This document shows positions 7,451 through 16,229 of a stretch of DNA of 64,000 nucleotides, piece after piece. The position numbers and the translations under genes are program-made. The stretch lies in NCBI GenBank assembly GCA_015056255.1, contig SVGP01000006.1:1-64000 (forward strand). The letters are read 5' to 3'. Under the pieces are notes generated by a model, which made no database searches, was not told the origin of the DNA, and saw nothing but the letters and a program-made list of their open reading frames with translations. Position 1 is the first letter of the stretch. Each line of letters starts with the position of its first letter. The stretch is from Clostridiales bacterium. GTDB taxonomy: Bacteria > Bacillota > Clostridia > Christensenellales > Aristaeellaceae.

Positions 7451-7707
7451 AACGCTGTGAAGGATTGAGTAGCGCTTGCATTTCCGCAAAAGAGAGCCGG
7501 GCAGGGTGAAAGCCGGCGCGAGAAAGATGCGCGAATATGGATCCGGAGCTTTGTGCGCAAGCAAATACGTAAGCGCACAACGGCTGGCCCCGTTACAGGC
7601 ACCGCCGATTTTTCGTCGGCATAAGGCGCGTTTTTTGACGCGTGAAGCAGGGTGGTACCGCGTAAACGAATTTTACGCCCCTCGCACGTAGGCGAGGCGG
7701 CGTTTTT
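7451..7707 (+). promoter_or_regulatory. T-box leader, methionine type (AUG specifier)
   Basis: Stem I is closed by GGATT (7462-7466) and GATCC (7540-7544). The specifier loop reads GAAT-AUG-G with AUG at 7537-7539. The AGAGAGC and GGGTGAAAGCC loop motifs are present. The T-box AGGGTGGTACCGCG is at 7649-7662, and its UGGU bulge fits a discriminator A. A CGCCCCTCGC/GCGAGGCGGCG hairpin followed by T5 is the terminator. Confidence 0.93.
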
Positions 7708-7752
7708 GTTTATGAAATTTGAATATTTTCACTTGAAAAGGAGTGTTTTCCA

Positions 7753-9741
7753 ATGGACAAGCCGAAATTCTATATCACAACCCCCATTTACTATCCCTCC
7801 GGCAACATGCATATCGGCCACACCTACACCACCGTAGCCGCCGATACCATGACCCGCTTTAAGAAGATGACCGGCTACGACGCGTACTTTTTAACCGGCA
7901 CCGACGAGCACGGTCAGAAGATCGAATTAAAAGCCGCAGAAGCCGGCGTAACCCCCAAGCAGTTTGTAGACAAGATCATCGCCGAAACCAAGGATCTTTG
8001 GAAGCTCATGAACATCGAATACGATGATTTCATCCGTACTACCGATGAACGCCACGAAAAGGTCGTTCAGAAGATCTTTAAGAAGTTCTACGAGCAGGGC
8101 GACATTTATAAGAGCGAATACGAGGGCATGTACTGCACGCCCTGCGAGTCCTTTTGGACGCCCAGCCAGTTAAAGGACGGCTGCTGCCCCGACTGCGGCA
8201 GGCCCTGCGAGAAGACCCGCGAGGAAAGCTATTTCTTCCGCATGAGCAAGTATCAGGATTGGCTCATTGACTACATCGAAACCCATCCCGATTTCATTCA
8301 GCCTCAGTCCCGCGCAAACGAAATGCTCAACAACTTCCTGCGTCCCGGTCTTCAGGATCTGTGCGTGAGCCGCACGAGCTTCAAGTGGGGCGTTCCGGTT
8401 GATTTCGATCCCGATCACGTCGTATACGTATGGATCGACGCGCTTTCCAACTACATTTCCGCCCTCGGCTATGCGAGCGAAAACCCCGAACTTTTTAACA
8501 AGTATTGGCCGGCCGACGTGCACCTTGTAGGTAAGGAAATCGTCCGCTTCCACACGATTTATTGGCCCATCATGCTGCACGCGCTGGGACTTCCGCTGCC
8601 CAAGCAAGTCTTCGGCCACGGCTGGCTGCTCTTTGGCGGCGATAAGATGAGTAAGTCCAAGGGCAACATCGAATACCCCGCCCCTATCGTCAGCCGCTAC
8701 GGCGTTGACACGCTTCGCTATTACCTCATGCGCGAAATGCCCTTCGGCGCAGACGGCAACTACACAAACGAAGCCATGCTCACCAGAATGAACTCCGACC
8801 TCGTAAATGACCTTGGAAACTTAGTCAGCCGCACCGTCGCCATGATCGAAAAGTATTTTGACGGCGTAGTACCGGCCCCGAACGCCGAGGAAGAGCCTGA
8901 CAAGGCGCTTAGAGAGCGCTTTGAAGCCCTGCCCGAGATCGTTGAAAAGCAGATGAACGCGCTTCAGTTCTCCGTCGCGCTTTCCGAAATCTGGAAGCTG
9001 ATCGGCGACTGCAACCGCTATATCGATATCACCCAGCCCTGGATCCTCTGCAAGAGCGAAGAAACCCTCCCCCGCCTTCAGACGGTTATGTACTATCTGG
9101 CCGAATGCATCCATGCAATCGCCGTGTACATCACCCCCACCATGCCCTCCACCCCCGCCAAGATCTACGAGCAGCTGGGCCTTACGGATGAAAGTCTTAT
9201 GACCTGGGACAGCGTCAAGACCTTCGGCGGCTTAAAGGCCGGAACCGTGGTCAAGAAGGGCGCCGCGCTCTTCCCCCGCGTGGACGTAAAGAAGGAGCTT
9301 GAAATCCTGAATCCTCCTGCGAAGGAAGAGGAAAAGAAGCCCGAGCCCAAGAAGGAAGAAAAGAAGGCCAAGGCCGAGGAAAAGAAGGAAGAGGCCAAAT
9401 CTGACGACGGCTACGTCACCATCGACGAGTTCTTTAAAACAAAGCTCATCGCCGCCCGCGTCATCGCCTGCGAAAAGGTCGAAAAGAGCGACAAATTATT
9501 AAAGAGCACCCTCGATATCGGAAACGGCGAAACCCGCACCGTGCTCTCCGGCATCGCCCAGTGGTATTCTCCGGACGAAATGCCCGGAAAGACCGTCGTC
9601 CTCGTCAAGAACCTCCCCCCGCGCAAGATGCGCGGCATCATGTCCGAAGGCATGCTCCTGTGCGCCTCGGATAACGAAGGCAACTTGAAGCTTTTGACCG
9701 TAGACGGCGGCGAATTCGCCCCCGGAAGCGAGATCGGCTAA
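7753..9741 (+). CDS. metG: Methionyl-tRNA synthetase
   Basis: A 662-residue enzyme that charges tRNA-Met. The HIGH box is in SGNMHIGHTYTT (about residues 17-28) and KMSKS is in GGDKMSKSKGN (about 296-306). A zinc knuckle with four Cys pairs is seen at CTPCES (about 127) and CCPDCGRPC (about 145). The anticodon-binding helical domain follows, then a Lys/Glu-rich linker (about 518-552), and a C-terminal EMAPII/Trbp111-like tRNA-binding domain (about 560-662: DEFFKTKLIAARVIACEKVE, MRGIMSEGMLLCAS). AAAGGAG precedes ATG 7753. Expression is controlled by the Met T-box. Confidence 0.97.
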   Translation: MDKPKFYITTPIYYPSGNMHIGHTYTTVAADTMTRFKKMTGYDAYFLTGTDEHGQKIELKAAEAGVTPKQFVDKIIAETKDLWKLMNIEYDDFIRTTDERHEKVVQKIFKKFYEQGDIYKSEYEGMYCTPCESFWTPSQLKDGCCPDCGRPCEKTREESYFFRMSKYQDWLIDYIETHPDFIQPQSRANEMLNNFLRPGLQDLCVSRTSFKWGVPVDFDPDHVVYVWIDALSNYISALGYASENPELFNKYWPADVHLVGKEIVRFHTIYWPIMLHALGLPLPKQVFGHGWLLFGGDKMSKSKGNIEYPAPIVSRYGVDTLRYYLMREMPFGADGNYTNEAMLTRMNSDLVNDLGNLVSRTVAMIEKYFDGVVPAPNAEEEPDKALRERFEALPEIVEKQMNALQFSVALSEIWKLIGDCNRYIDITQPWILCKSEETLPRLQTVMYYLAECIHAIAVYITPTMPSTPAKIYEQLGLTDESLMTWDSVKTFGGLKAGTVVKKGAALFPRVDVKKELEILNPPAKEEEKKPEPKKEEKKAKAEEKKEEAKSDDGYVTIDEFFKTKLIAARVIACEKVEKSDKLLKSTLDIGNGETRTVLSGIAQWYSPDEMPGKTVVLVKNLPPRKMRGIMSEGMLLCASDNEGNLKLLTVDGGEFAPGSEIG

Positions 9742-9751
9742 AAAAGAATTG

Positions 9752-9779
9752 AGCGCCTGTGCGAAATCGCACAGGCGCT
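9752..9779 (+). terminator. Hairpin after metG
   Basis: A perfect 13-bp stem AGCGCCTGTGCGA/TCGCACAGGCGCT with a two-base loop starts 11 bases after the metG stop. Only a weak T-run follows (GTTATG), so termination is probable rather than certain. Confidence 0.6.
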
Positions 9780-9806
9780 GTTATGTGTGCGCCCGGCGAC
9801 GCACAT

Positions 9807-10320
9807 AAAAAACAGACCGCAGACAACTCGTCTGCGGCCCGATATGTTTTTAGAAAGATCAGTAAGGGGTACTCAATGTTCTACGGGTTTGTCCCTAACC
9901 TTAGGGGTACGGCGTCAGAACCGTTTTCCTATGGATGCGACCTTGTAAACGTGATACAGATGTGTGTGGGGGCACCAGAAAAAAATGGTTCTCCACGATC
10001 CTGACGCCATTTGGTCGCTCGGGTTACAAATCGTTATGAGTTCATTTCCTTCGATCCTGTTTGTTTCTCTGCTTCGCCTGACTAAATGATCAGTTATCTT
10101 TAGTAAGGACGGATGAGTTCTGATTTCGTTTCGCCTATATCTTGTTTGTTTGGATATTTAGAAAACCATCTGAATTCGATCGTATTTATCTAAAGCAGGC
10201 GAAGCAGAGTCCCTGGTGTTTGATGTTATCCTTGTGGTCCAACGGCATCGCCCCCTCTTTTTCTGATTTATTGAAGCCGTTCGGAAGTGGATTTTTGTTT
10301 TTTTTCGTCTTCCTTGGCTT
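9807..10320 (-). ncRNA. Unassigned large structured RNA, about 510 nt
   Basis: A transcript unit without a convincing ORF. It has a consensus promoter just upstream and ends at the hairpin CCGCAGAC-GAGTT-GTCTGCGG (9817-9837) followed by TCTGTTTTTT. Pairings visible by eye: a 5' hairpin with GGAAG/CTTCC nested in AAGCC/GGCTT; a perfect long-range 14-bp stem CTCTGCTTCGCCTG (10196-10209) with CAGGCGAAGCAGAG (10067-10080), extended inside by CTTTAG/CTAAAG; and GGCGTCAG/CTGACGCC near the 3' end (about 9910-10010). Two related segments, AAACAAACARGAT...GAACTCAT, occur within it. No RNase P, tmRNA, 6S or SRP landmarks are seen. The family is unknown; ROOL-, GOLLD- or OLE-like RNAs are of similar size, but I cannot match it to them. 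Confidence 0.7.
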
Positions 10321-10326
10321 GACTGT

Positions 10327-10355
10327 ATCGTATCACATTTTAAGGCATTTGTCAA
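10327..10355 (-). promoter_or_regulatory. Strong promoter of the large ncRNA
   Basis: On the minus strand TTGACA (10350-10355), 17 bases, TACGAT (10327-10332). No ribosome-binding site with an ORF follows it. Confidence 0.85.
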
Positions 10356-10530
10356 TAGCAAATTAACATATTATGTAAAATAATTTTATTTACGCGTTTT
10401 TATTGCATATTTCATCATATTGTTAATTCGTTAAACAAGATCAATTTAAAGAATAAGGAAAGAATGTGCTTTTCGACGGGAGCAAGCCCCTTTCCTTCCT
10501 TCTAACGCATTTTTCATTACGCGAAAGATC

Positions 10531-10596
10531 GCGGGCGATTCGTGAATCGCCCCTACAGTATAACTGCAAAGCTTGTACCCATTGATCGCCCGCGCT
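10531..10596. repeat. Inverted H3 pair, 66 bp
   Basis: GCGGGCGATTCGTGAATCGC followed by CCCTACA, then 24 bases, then a shortened inverse half ending GATCGCCCGCGCT. It lies between the ncRNA promoter and iorB. No gene is seen between 10356 and 10642. Confidence 0.8.
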
Positions 10597-10642
10597 AACA
10601 TAAACAGAGGACCGCCTTTTTCTTAAGACAGTCCCCCGTTTT

Positions 10643-11215
10643 TTACTGCGCTCTTCCCATGAGGAACGCTTTTTTATTAAGCTCCACAAACTGCGGCTTT
10701 ACGATTGTTTCAATGGCTTCAAGCCACGCATTTTCTTCGATTTCAGGCATGAACTTGGAAAGAACACCCAGAAGCACGGTGTTTACGGCCTTTCCACTGC
10801 CGGCGGCTTCGGCAAGGTCGAGCGCGTTTACGCTTACAACGTCCGCGTCCTTCTTGATTTTCTCGGAAACGTTTTCCGGATAGGCCATGAGGCCGGAGAT
10901 GACGGGCATGGGATAGATTTCGCGGGTATTGGTGATCACCTTACCCTCGGGCGCGAGATGGCCGATCCAGCGGGCCGCTTCAACGGCCTCAAAGGAGAGG
11001 ATAAAGTCCGCCTCGCCCGGATCCACGATGGGCGAATACACCTTTTCGCCGTATTTGACATACGTTACAACGCTGCCGCCCCTCTGGGACATGCCGTGCA
11101 CTTCGCTTAATTTTACGTCGTAACCCTTTTCAATCAGCACATGTCCGATCAAGCGGGACGCGAGCAGCGTTCCCTGTCCGCCGACGCCGACGATCATGAT
11201 GGAAGTGTTCTTCAT
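10643..11215 (-). CDS. iorB: Indolepyruvate:ferredoxin oxidoreductase, beta subunit
   Basis: A 190-residue gamma-domain-type subunit (POR gamma family): MIVGVGGQGTLLASRLIGHV at the N-terminus, EVHGMSQRGGSVVTYVKYGE (about residues 38-57), and GKAVNTVLLGVLSKFMP. With IorA it interconverts aryl pyruvates and aryl-acetyl-CoA plus CO2, using ferredoxin and thiamine diphosphate. The start lies 2 bases from the iorA stop with GGGGAGGG inside the iorA end, so the two are translationally linked. In the reverse direction the enzyme makes aryl pyruvates, the transamination precursors of Phe, Tyr and Trp. Confidence 0.94.
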   Translation of the reverse strand: MKNTSIMIVGVGGQGTLLASRLIGHVLIEKGYDVKLSEVHGMSQRGGSVVTYVKYGEKVYSPIVDPGEADFILSFEAVEAARWIGHLAPEGKVITNTREIYPMPVISGLMAYPENVSEKIKKDADVVSVNALDLAEAAGSGKAVNTVLLGVLSKFMPEIEENAWLEAIETIVKPQFVELNKKAFLMGRAQ

Positions 11216-11216
11216 A

Positions 11217-12947
11217 TTATTTTCCCTCCCCGATCGCGCCGAAGGCGCAAAGCTGAATGCACAGGCCGCAGCCTACGCACTGCTGGTTGTCGATAACGGC
11301 CTTTTTGTTTTCAAAGCGGATGGCGGGGCAGCCGAGCTTCATGCATGCGCGGCAGCCGCGGCACTTTTCACTGTCAATCATCAGCGCAGGCTTCGCCTTT
11401 ACGTACTTTAACAGCATGCAGGGCTTTCTGCAGATGATTACGGAGGGCTCCTCCACATTAAGCTCTTCCTTGATCGCCGCTTCAAGCGCCTTGAGGTCGC
11501 TCGGATCCACCGTTTTTACGCGCCGGATACCAACGGCCTCGCAAACCTTTTCAAGACTTACCGGCGGAACAGGCTGCATTTTTAAGGTGTAGCCGGTTGC
11601 GGGATTCTGCTGGTGTCCGGTCATGCCGGTGATAGAGTTATCGAGAATGAGAACTGTTGAAATGCTTCTGTTGTAGGCGATGTCGGTAAGACCCGTGATG
11701 CCGGAATGCAGGAACGTGCTGTCGCCGATGACGGCAACGGTCTTGTTCGCGGTCTCAGGACGCGCCATATTGAAACCGTGCAGCATCGAAATGCTCGCGC
11801 CCATGCACACGGTGGAATCCACTGCGGAAAGCGGAGCGGACGCGCCCAGCGTGTAGCAGCCGATATCGCCCATGACGGTCAGCTTCATTTTGGAAAGCGT
11901 ATAGAAAACACCTCTGTGCGGGCAGCCTGCGCACATCACCGGAGGACGCGCGGGAACAGGCTCGTCAAAGGAGCGGACGTCGCCCGTATCGATGCCCATG
12001 GCCTTTTTGATTTTAACCTGAGAAAGTTCGCCGATTAAGCCGAAAACGTCTTTTCCCATATCCACGCGGATGCCGGCAGCGCGCATTTCGGTTTCAAACA
12101 CGGGATCGAGTTCTTCAACAACCACAAGCTTTTTGACCTTTTTGGAAAACGCGCGGATGGAATCCATCGGCAGCGGATAGGAAAGACCGATTTTGTAAAC
12201 GCTGGCGCTGGGGAACGCTTCCTTCACATACTGATAGCAGGAGGAAGCAGTGACAAAGCCGATTTCGGTGTCGCCCATTTCTTCGCGGTTTAAGGGGCAG
12301 GTTTCGGAATAGGCTTTCAAATCCTCAAGGCGCTTTTCCACAACGAAATGGCGCTTAAAGCCGTAGCCGGGGTTCATAACGTACTTGGAAGGATCCTTGA
12401 CGTATTCGCGAACTTCCCTCTCCTCACGCTCATTCAGCTCGACCAGGCTCTGGGAGTGCGCCACGCGTGTCAGGGTTCTTAAAAGAACGGGCGTATCGAA
12501 TTTTTCGGAAATGTCAAAGGCGATCTTGGTAAAATCGCGGCACTCGACGCTGTCGGAGGGCTCCAGCATGGGCAGCTTGGCGGCTCTGGCATAATGACGG
12601 GAATCCTGCTCGTTCTGGGAAGAATGCATGGCGGGATCGTCGGCCACACAAATAACATAGCCGCCGTTTACGCCGGTGTAAGCGGAGGTAAAAAGCGGAT
12701 CGGCCGCAACGTTTAAGCCAACGTGCTTCATGGCGGTAAAGCTTCTTACGCCCGCAACGCTTGCGCCCAGCGCGGCTTCCATAGCCACCTTCTCATTGGG
12801 TGCCCACTCGGCGTACATTTCCTTGTAGTTTGCGGCAAACTCGGTGATCTCGGTGGAAGGGGTTCCGGGGTAGGAGGAAATGAATTTGACGCCCGCCTCG
12901 TAAAGACCGCGCGCGATAGCTTCATTTCCGAGCAAAAGCTTCTTCAT
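11217..12947 (-). CDS. iorA: Indolepyruvate:ferredoxin oxidoreductase, alpha subunit
   Basis: A 576-residue subunit. The N-terminal pyrimidine domain begins LLLGNEAIARGLYEAGVKFI with SSYPGTPSTEI and EKVAMEAALGASVAG. The thiamine-diphosphate-binding region is MCAGCPHRGVFYTLSK (about 337-352) to GDSTFLHSGITGL and LDNSITGMTGHQQNP. Two [4Fe-4S] clusters sit at the C-terminus: CRGCRACMKLGCP and CVGCGLCIQLC. A TTT-rich 128-base gap upstream contains the terminator of the ligase gene and an AT-rich stretch, so iorAB probably have their own promoter, although I see no clean one. AAAAGGAG precedes ATG 12947. Confidence 0.96.
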   Translation of the reverse strand: MKKLLLGNEAIARGLYEAGVKFISSYPGTPSTEITEFAANYKEMYAEWAPNEKVAMEAALGASVAGVRSFTAMKHVGLNVAADPLFTSAYTGVNGGYVICVADDPAMHSSQNEQDSRHYARAAKLPMLEPSDSVECRDFTKIAFDISEKFDTPVLLRTLTRVAHSQSLVELNEREEREVREYVKDPSKYVMNPGYGFKRHFVVEKRLEDLKAYSETCPLNREEMGDTEIGFVTASSCYQYVKEAFPSASVYKIGLSYPLPMDSIRAFSKKVKKLVVVEELDPVFETEMRAAGIRVDMGKDVFGLIGELSQVKIKKAMGIDTGDVRSFDEPVPARPPVMCAGCPHRGVFYTLSKMKLTVMGDIGCYTLGASAPLSAVDSTVCMGASISMLHGFNMARPETANKTVAVIGDSTFLHSGITGLTDIAYNRSISTVLILDNSITGMTGHQQNPATGYTLKMQPVPPVSLEKVCEAVGIRRVKTVDPSDLKALEAAIKEELNVEEPSVIICRKPCMLLKYVKAKPALMIDSEKCRGCRACMKLGCPAIRFENKKAVIDNQQCVGCGLCIQLCAFGAIGEGK

Positions 12948-13022
12948 CGAAATGCAAACTCCTTTTCAGGGGAAAATCAGTGTGATTTACATATAATATC
13001 ATATGAATGTGTATTTCGTATG

Positions 13023-13062
13023 AAAAAAACGCGGCAGGTGAAAAATTTCCTGTCGCGTTTTT
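13023..13062 (-). terminator. Terminator after the acyl-CoA ligase gene
   Basis: AAAAACGCGACAGG and CCTGCCGCGTTTTTTT pair around an A/T loop on the minus strand, 13 bases past the ligase stop. It separates the Tyr T-box unit (transporter, ligase) from iorAB. Confidence 0.88.
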
Positions 13063-13074
13063 AAATGCAATTGT

Positions 13075-14709
13075 TTAGCCGCTGATCTGCGTCTTTACAA
13101 GGCTTTCGCCGCAGTACATCTTGCGAAGCTTCGGCTTTTCGATTTTGCCGGTGGGATTGCGCGGAATGACGGCGAAGATCACCTTTCTCGGGCGCTTGTA
13201 GCGCGGAAGCTCGCGGCAAAAGTCGTTCACTTCCTCTTCCGTCATGCTTTCGCCGTCCTTAAGCTCGATGATTGCCGCGGCGATTTCGCCAAGGCGCGCA
13301 TCGGGAAGGCCGATAACGGCGGTGTCCTTGATTTTGGGGTTGGAGCGCAGATAGTCTTCAATCTGCACGGGATACAGGTTTTCGCCGCCTGTAATGATAA
13401 CGTCCTTTTTGCGGTCGACGAGGAAGATGAAGCCGTCCTCATCCTGCATGGCCATGTCGCCCGTATAAAGCCAACCGTCCTTTAAAACGTCGTTTGTGGC
13501 CTTTTCATCGCGATAATAGCACGTCATCACGCCCGGGCCCTTGACGGCCAATTCGCCTACGTCGCCCTGTGCAACCTCATTCTTTTTCTCATCCACAATC
13601 TTGACCTCCCAGCCGTAGCCGGGAACGCCGATTGCGCCAACCTTGTGGATGTTTTCAATGCCCAGATGCACGCAGCCGGGGCCGATGGATTCGGAAAGGC
13701 CGTAGTTGGTGTCGTAGTCGTGATTCGGGAAAACCGCTTTCCAGCGCTTGATGAGACTCGGCGGAACGGGCTGCGCGCCGATGTGCATCAGACGCCACTT
13801 GGAAAGGTCGTACTTTGTAAGATCGATTCTGCCCGCGTCGATTGCGTCCAGAATGTCCTGCGCCCACGGAACGAGCAGCCACACGATGGAGCATTTTTCA
13901 TCCGACGCTGCGGAAATGATGGTTTCCGGCTTTACGCCGGTTAAAAGCACCGCGCGGCTGGCGGAAATCAATGATCCGAACCAGTGCATCTTTGCGCCTG
14001 TGTGGTAAAGGGGCGGGATGCAGAGGAACACGTCGTCGTGCGTCTGACCGTGATGCTTCTGCTCGCAGGCCGCTGAATGCATGAGGCTCATGTGCTTGTG
14101 AAGAATCGCCTTGGGAAAGCCCGTGGTGCCGCTGGAGAAATAGATGGCGGCGTAATCGTCGTCGGTCAGTTCGATTTCGGGGTTGGCGCTGGATTCATTC
14201 GCCGCCAGATGCAGATAGTTTTCCGCAAACACGGGGCAGCCGTCGCCGACGTAGAAAATCAGCTTGACCTTCGGGATATTGTCAACGATCTCCTCAATTC
14301 GTCCGATGAACTCCGGGCCAAACAGAAGCGCATCCGCGTCCGCAAGGTCGAGGCAATAGCGGATTTCCTCCGCCGTATATCGGAAATTCAGCGGAACCGC
14401 CAGCGCGCCCGCCTTCAGTGCGCCAAAGTAAATCGGCAGCCACTCGATGCCGTTCATCATGAGAATGGCAACCTTGTCGCCTTTTTTGATGCCGCGGCTG
14501 ATTAAGAAGTTTGCGCAGCGGTTCGCCTTTTCGTCGAACACACGCCAGGTGATTTCGCGGCGATAGGCGCTGGTTTTGCTGGATTCGATCAATTCATATT
14601 CGCGCCAGGTGGTGCGTCTGATTTCCCTGACCTCGCTGTTGAGCTCAACCAGCGCGACCTCGTTCGGATAATTCTTCGCGTTATTCTCAAGGTATTTCGT
14701 AATCGGCAT
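13075..14709 (-). CDS. AMP-forming acyl-CoA synthetase (aryl acid ligase likely)
   Basis: A 544-residue adenylate-forming enzyme. The P-loop is YFSSGTTGFPKAIL (about residues 191-204), followed by NYGLSESIGPG (A5 motif), GWLYTGDMAMQDEDGFIFLVDRKKDVIITG (A7-A8) and PRNPTGKIEK with the catalytic Lys near the C-terminus (A10). It makes an acyl-CoA from a free acid, CoA and ATP. Which acid cannot be read from the sequence. Its position, 17 bases after an OFA-type organic acid transporter behind a Tyr T-box and next to iorAB, suggests an aryl acid such as 4-hydroxyphenylacetate. Confidence 0.9.
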   Translation of the reverse strand: MPITKYLENNAKNYPNEVALVELNSEVREIRRTTWREYELIESSKTSAYRREITWRVFDEKANRCANFLISRGIKKGDKVAILMMNGIEWLPIYFGALKAGALAVPLNFRYTAEEIRYCLDLADADALLFGPEFIGRIEEIVDNIPKVKLIFYVGDGCPVFAENYLHLAANESSANPEIELTDDDYAAIYFSSGTTGFPKAILHKHMSLMHSAACEQKHHGQTHDDVFLCIPPLYHTGAKMHWFGSLISASRAVLLTGVKPETIISAASDEKCSIVWLLVPWAQDILDAIDAGRIDLTKYDLSKWRLMHIGAQPVPPSLIKRWKAVFPNHDYDTNYGLSESIGPGCVHLGIENIHKVGAIGVPGYGWEVKIVDEKKNEVAQGDVGELAVKGPGVMTCYYRDEKATNDVLKDGWLYTGDMAMQDEDGFIFLVDRKKDVIITGGENLYPVQIEDYLRSNPKIKDTAVIGLPDARLGEIAAAIIELKDGESMTEEEVNDFCRELPRYKRPRKVIFAVIPRNPTGKIEKPKLRKMYCGESLVKTQISG

Positions 14710-14726
14710 AGTTTAAAAATCCTTTC

Positions 14727-15905
14727 TTACGCCTTTTTGATGGAAATATTCACAATGAGACCCAAAACAGACATCGCGCAAAGCACGATAAACGTCGTCA
14801 GATATCCGCCCGACGCCTCAAACAGCTTTCCGGCCAGCGTTGAAACAAATGAGGCGGGAATCAGAACGAGGTTCAGAACCGGGAAATTCAGATGATAGTG
14901 CTTCATGCCGTAGAAACCGCCCACCATCGCGGCAGACACAGTCGGCGAGAAACCATAGGAAAACGCGCACAGCATAAGGCCGACCACGCCCAAAACAGGC
15001 GAATTCAAAATGACGGCCAAGAGCGCAAGAAGCGGCGCGGAAATGGCGATGAAGCTCGTGCAAAACTGGGTTTTACGCAGGCCCGCTTTATCATAGAAAA
15101 AGCCGGAGAACAGGCGGCCAAGGCCGTTCATAACGGAAAGAAGTCCCGCAACGGTGATCGCTGCGTTTTCATTCAGCCCTACCGACACGAAATAATTCTT
15201 TCCAAAGCCGATCGCGGTCGAACCCACAGCGGCCAGGAGCGTAAAGAACACAAACAGCTTCCAGAAGCTGGAACGCTTGATCATATCCTTTGTGGAAACG
15301 TCTGTTTCCGTTTCCTGAACGGCCTTCTTGGCATTCGCGGGCGCTTTCACCATAAACGCGGCAAGCAAAATGATGCCGCCTATGACTGCGCCGAGGGCGA
15401 GATAGGCGTTTCTCCAGCCGACGGAGAGAATGTCAAACAATCTGGCCGACACCTTGGAAAAGAAAAGTGCGGAAAAACCGAAGGACATCATGAGCGCGCC
15501 GGTGGCAACGCCCTTTTTGTCCGGGAACCATGCGTTCGTCGCAGCGATGACCACGTTATACACAATGCCGATGCCAAAACCGGCCATGACGCCGTAGCCC
15601 AGATACAGAAGAAGGATGCTCCCGTTCATCGTTCCAGTCACAGTGAAGCCCGCCAGAATAAGGAGGGCTGCCACCAGCATGCGAAGCCTGATCGAGTATT
15701 TTTTAGCGAGCAAACCCGACACAAGGCCGCCTAAGCAGAATGTACAAAGCGTGAGCGTAAAGGTCAATTGAAGCTGAGACACGCTCCATAAAGGGAACGC
15801 GGTTTTAAACGGGCCGCTTAACACGCTCCAGGCATAGATCACGCCCGCCGCAAACAGCGTTACGCAGCCGATGATGAGCTTTATGATTCTTGAATCCTTT
15901 TTCAT
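14727..15905 (-). CDS. MFS transporter, oxalate/formate antiporter (OFA)-type
   Basis: A 392-residue membrane protein with about 12 helices. The start is ATG 15905 because GGAGGGATAAAATG gives an ideal ribosome site; an upstream in-frame extension runs into the T-box terminator and is not used. The N-terminus VTLFAAGVIYAWSVLSGPFK with GLVSGLLAKKYSIR (loop 2-3) is characteristic of the OFA family, which carries small organic acids. The family does not fix the substrate; the Tyr T-box and the downstream CoA ligase argue for uptake of an aryl acid. Confidence 0.9.
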   Translation of the reverse strand: MKKDSRIIKLIIGCVTLFAAGVIYAWSVLSGPFKTAFPLWSVSQLQLTFTLTLCTFCLGGLVSGLLAKKYSIRLRMLVAALLILAGFTVTGTMNGSILLLYLGYGVMAGFGIGIVYNVVIAATNAWFPDKKGVATGALMMSFGFSALFFSKVSARLFDILSVGWRNAYLALGAVIGGIILLAAFMVKAPANAKKAVQETETDVSTKDMIKRSSFWKLFVFFTLLAAVGSTAIGFGKNYFVSVGLNENAAITVAGLLSVMNGLGRLFSGFFYDKAGLRKTQFCTSFIAISAPLLALLAVILNSPVLGVVGLMLCAFSYGFSPTVSAAMVGGFYGMKHYHLNFPVLNLVLIPASFVSTLAGKLFEASGGYLTTFIVLCAMSVLGLIVNISIKKA

Positions 15906-15938
15906 TTTATCCCTCCTGTCTTCATCGGGAGGAGCGAT

Positions 15939-16223
15939 AAAAAACGCCCTCCCACCCATCGGATGAGAGGACGGAAAATATATTTTCCGCGGTACCACCT
16001 CTGTTTGAATATACCTCGCGATATATTCCTCATCGGGTACGGCCTTTGCGCTTATACCCTATCGCTATAACGGGCGCACCCGACGCAGCCTACTTGAAAA
16101 AATCTTTCAGTGCGCCGCTCGCGGAATGTATTCGTCCTGCGCGCTTTGCCGCCTTGCACCCTCCGGCGACTCTCTTGAAAAGCGGATGCAGAAGTACTTG
16201 TTTCCGGTCTTCGCGTTTGGTTA
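15939..16223 (-). promoter_or_regulatory. T-box leader, tyrosine type (UAC specifier)
   Basis: The T-box AGGTGGTACCGCG is at 15988-16000 (minus). Stem I is closed by CGGAA/UUCCG. The specifier loop ends GAA-UAC-A with UAC at 16128-16130. CAAGAGAGTCGCC and GGGTGCAAGGCGG loops are present. The UGGU bulge fits a discriminator A. The terminator is the stem CCTCTCATCC/GGGTGGGAGG with T6 at 15939-15944. It controls the MFS transporter and the CoA ligase. Confidence 0.9.
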
Positions 16224-16229
16224 GAATGA

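Noticed and set aside
9807-10320. RNase P RNA, tmRNA or 6S RNA
   Set aside because: None of the landmark sequences could be found (GAGGAAAGTCC, CCA end with T-arm, 6S open bubble); the length also does not fit 6S.
10158-10361. 67-codon frame inside the ncRNA region
   Set aside because: It starts upstream of the predicted transcription start, has no ribosome site and no recognisable protein pattern.
14892-15734. Open frame of 280 codons opposite the OFA transporter gene
   Set aside because: Antisense of a membrane protein gene, rich in Arg, His and Gln, with no ribosome site or known motif.
15906-15998. N-terminal extension of the OFA transporter
   Set aside because: These codons overlap the T-box terminator; the ideal ribosome site belongs to ATG 15905.
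11217-16223. One single operon from the second Tyr T-box through iorB
   Set aside because: A strong terminator at 13023-13062 lies between the ligase and iorA; read-through is possible but not shown.
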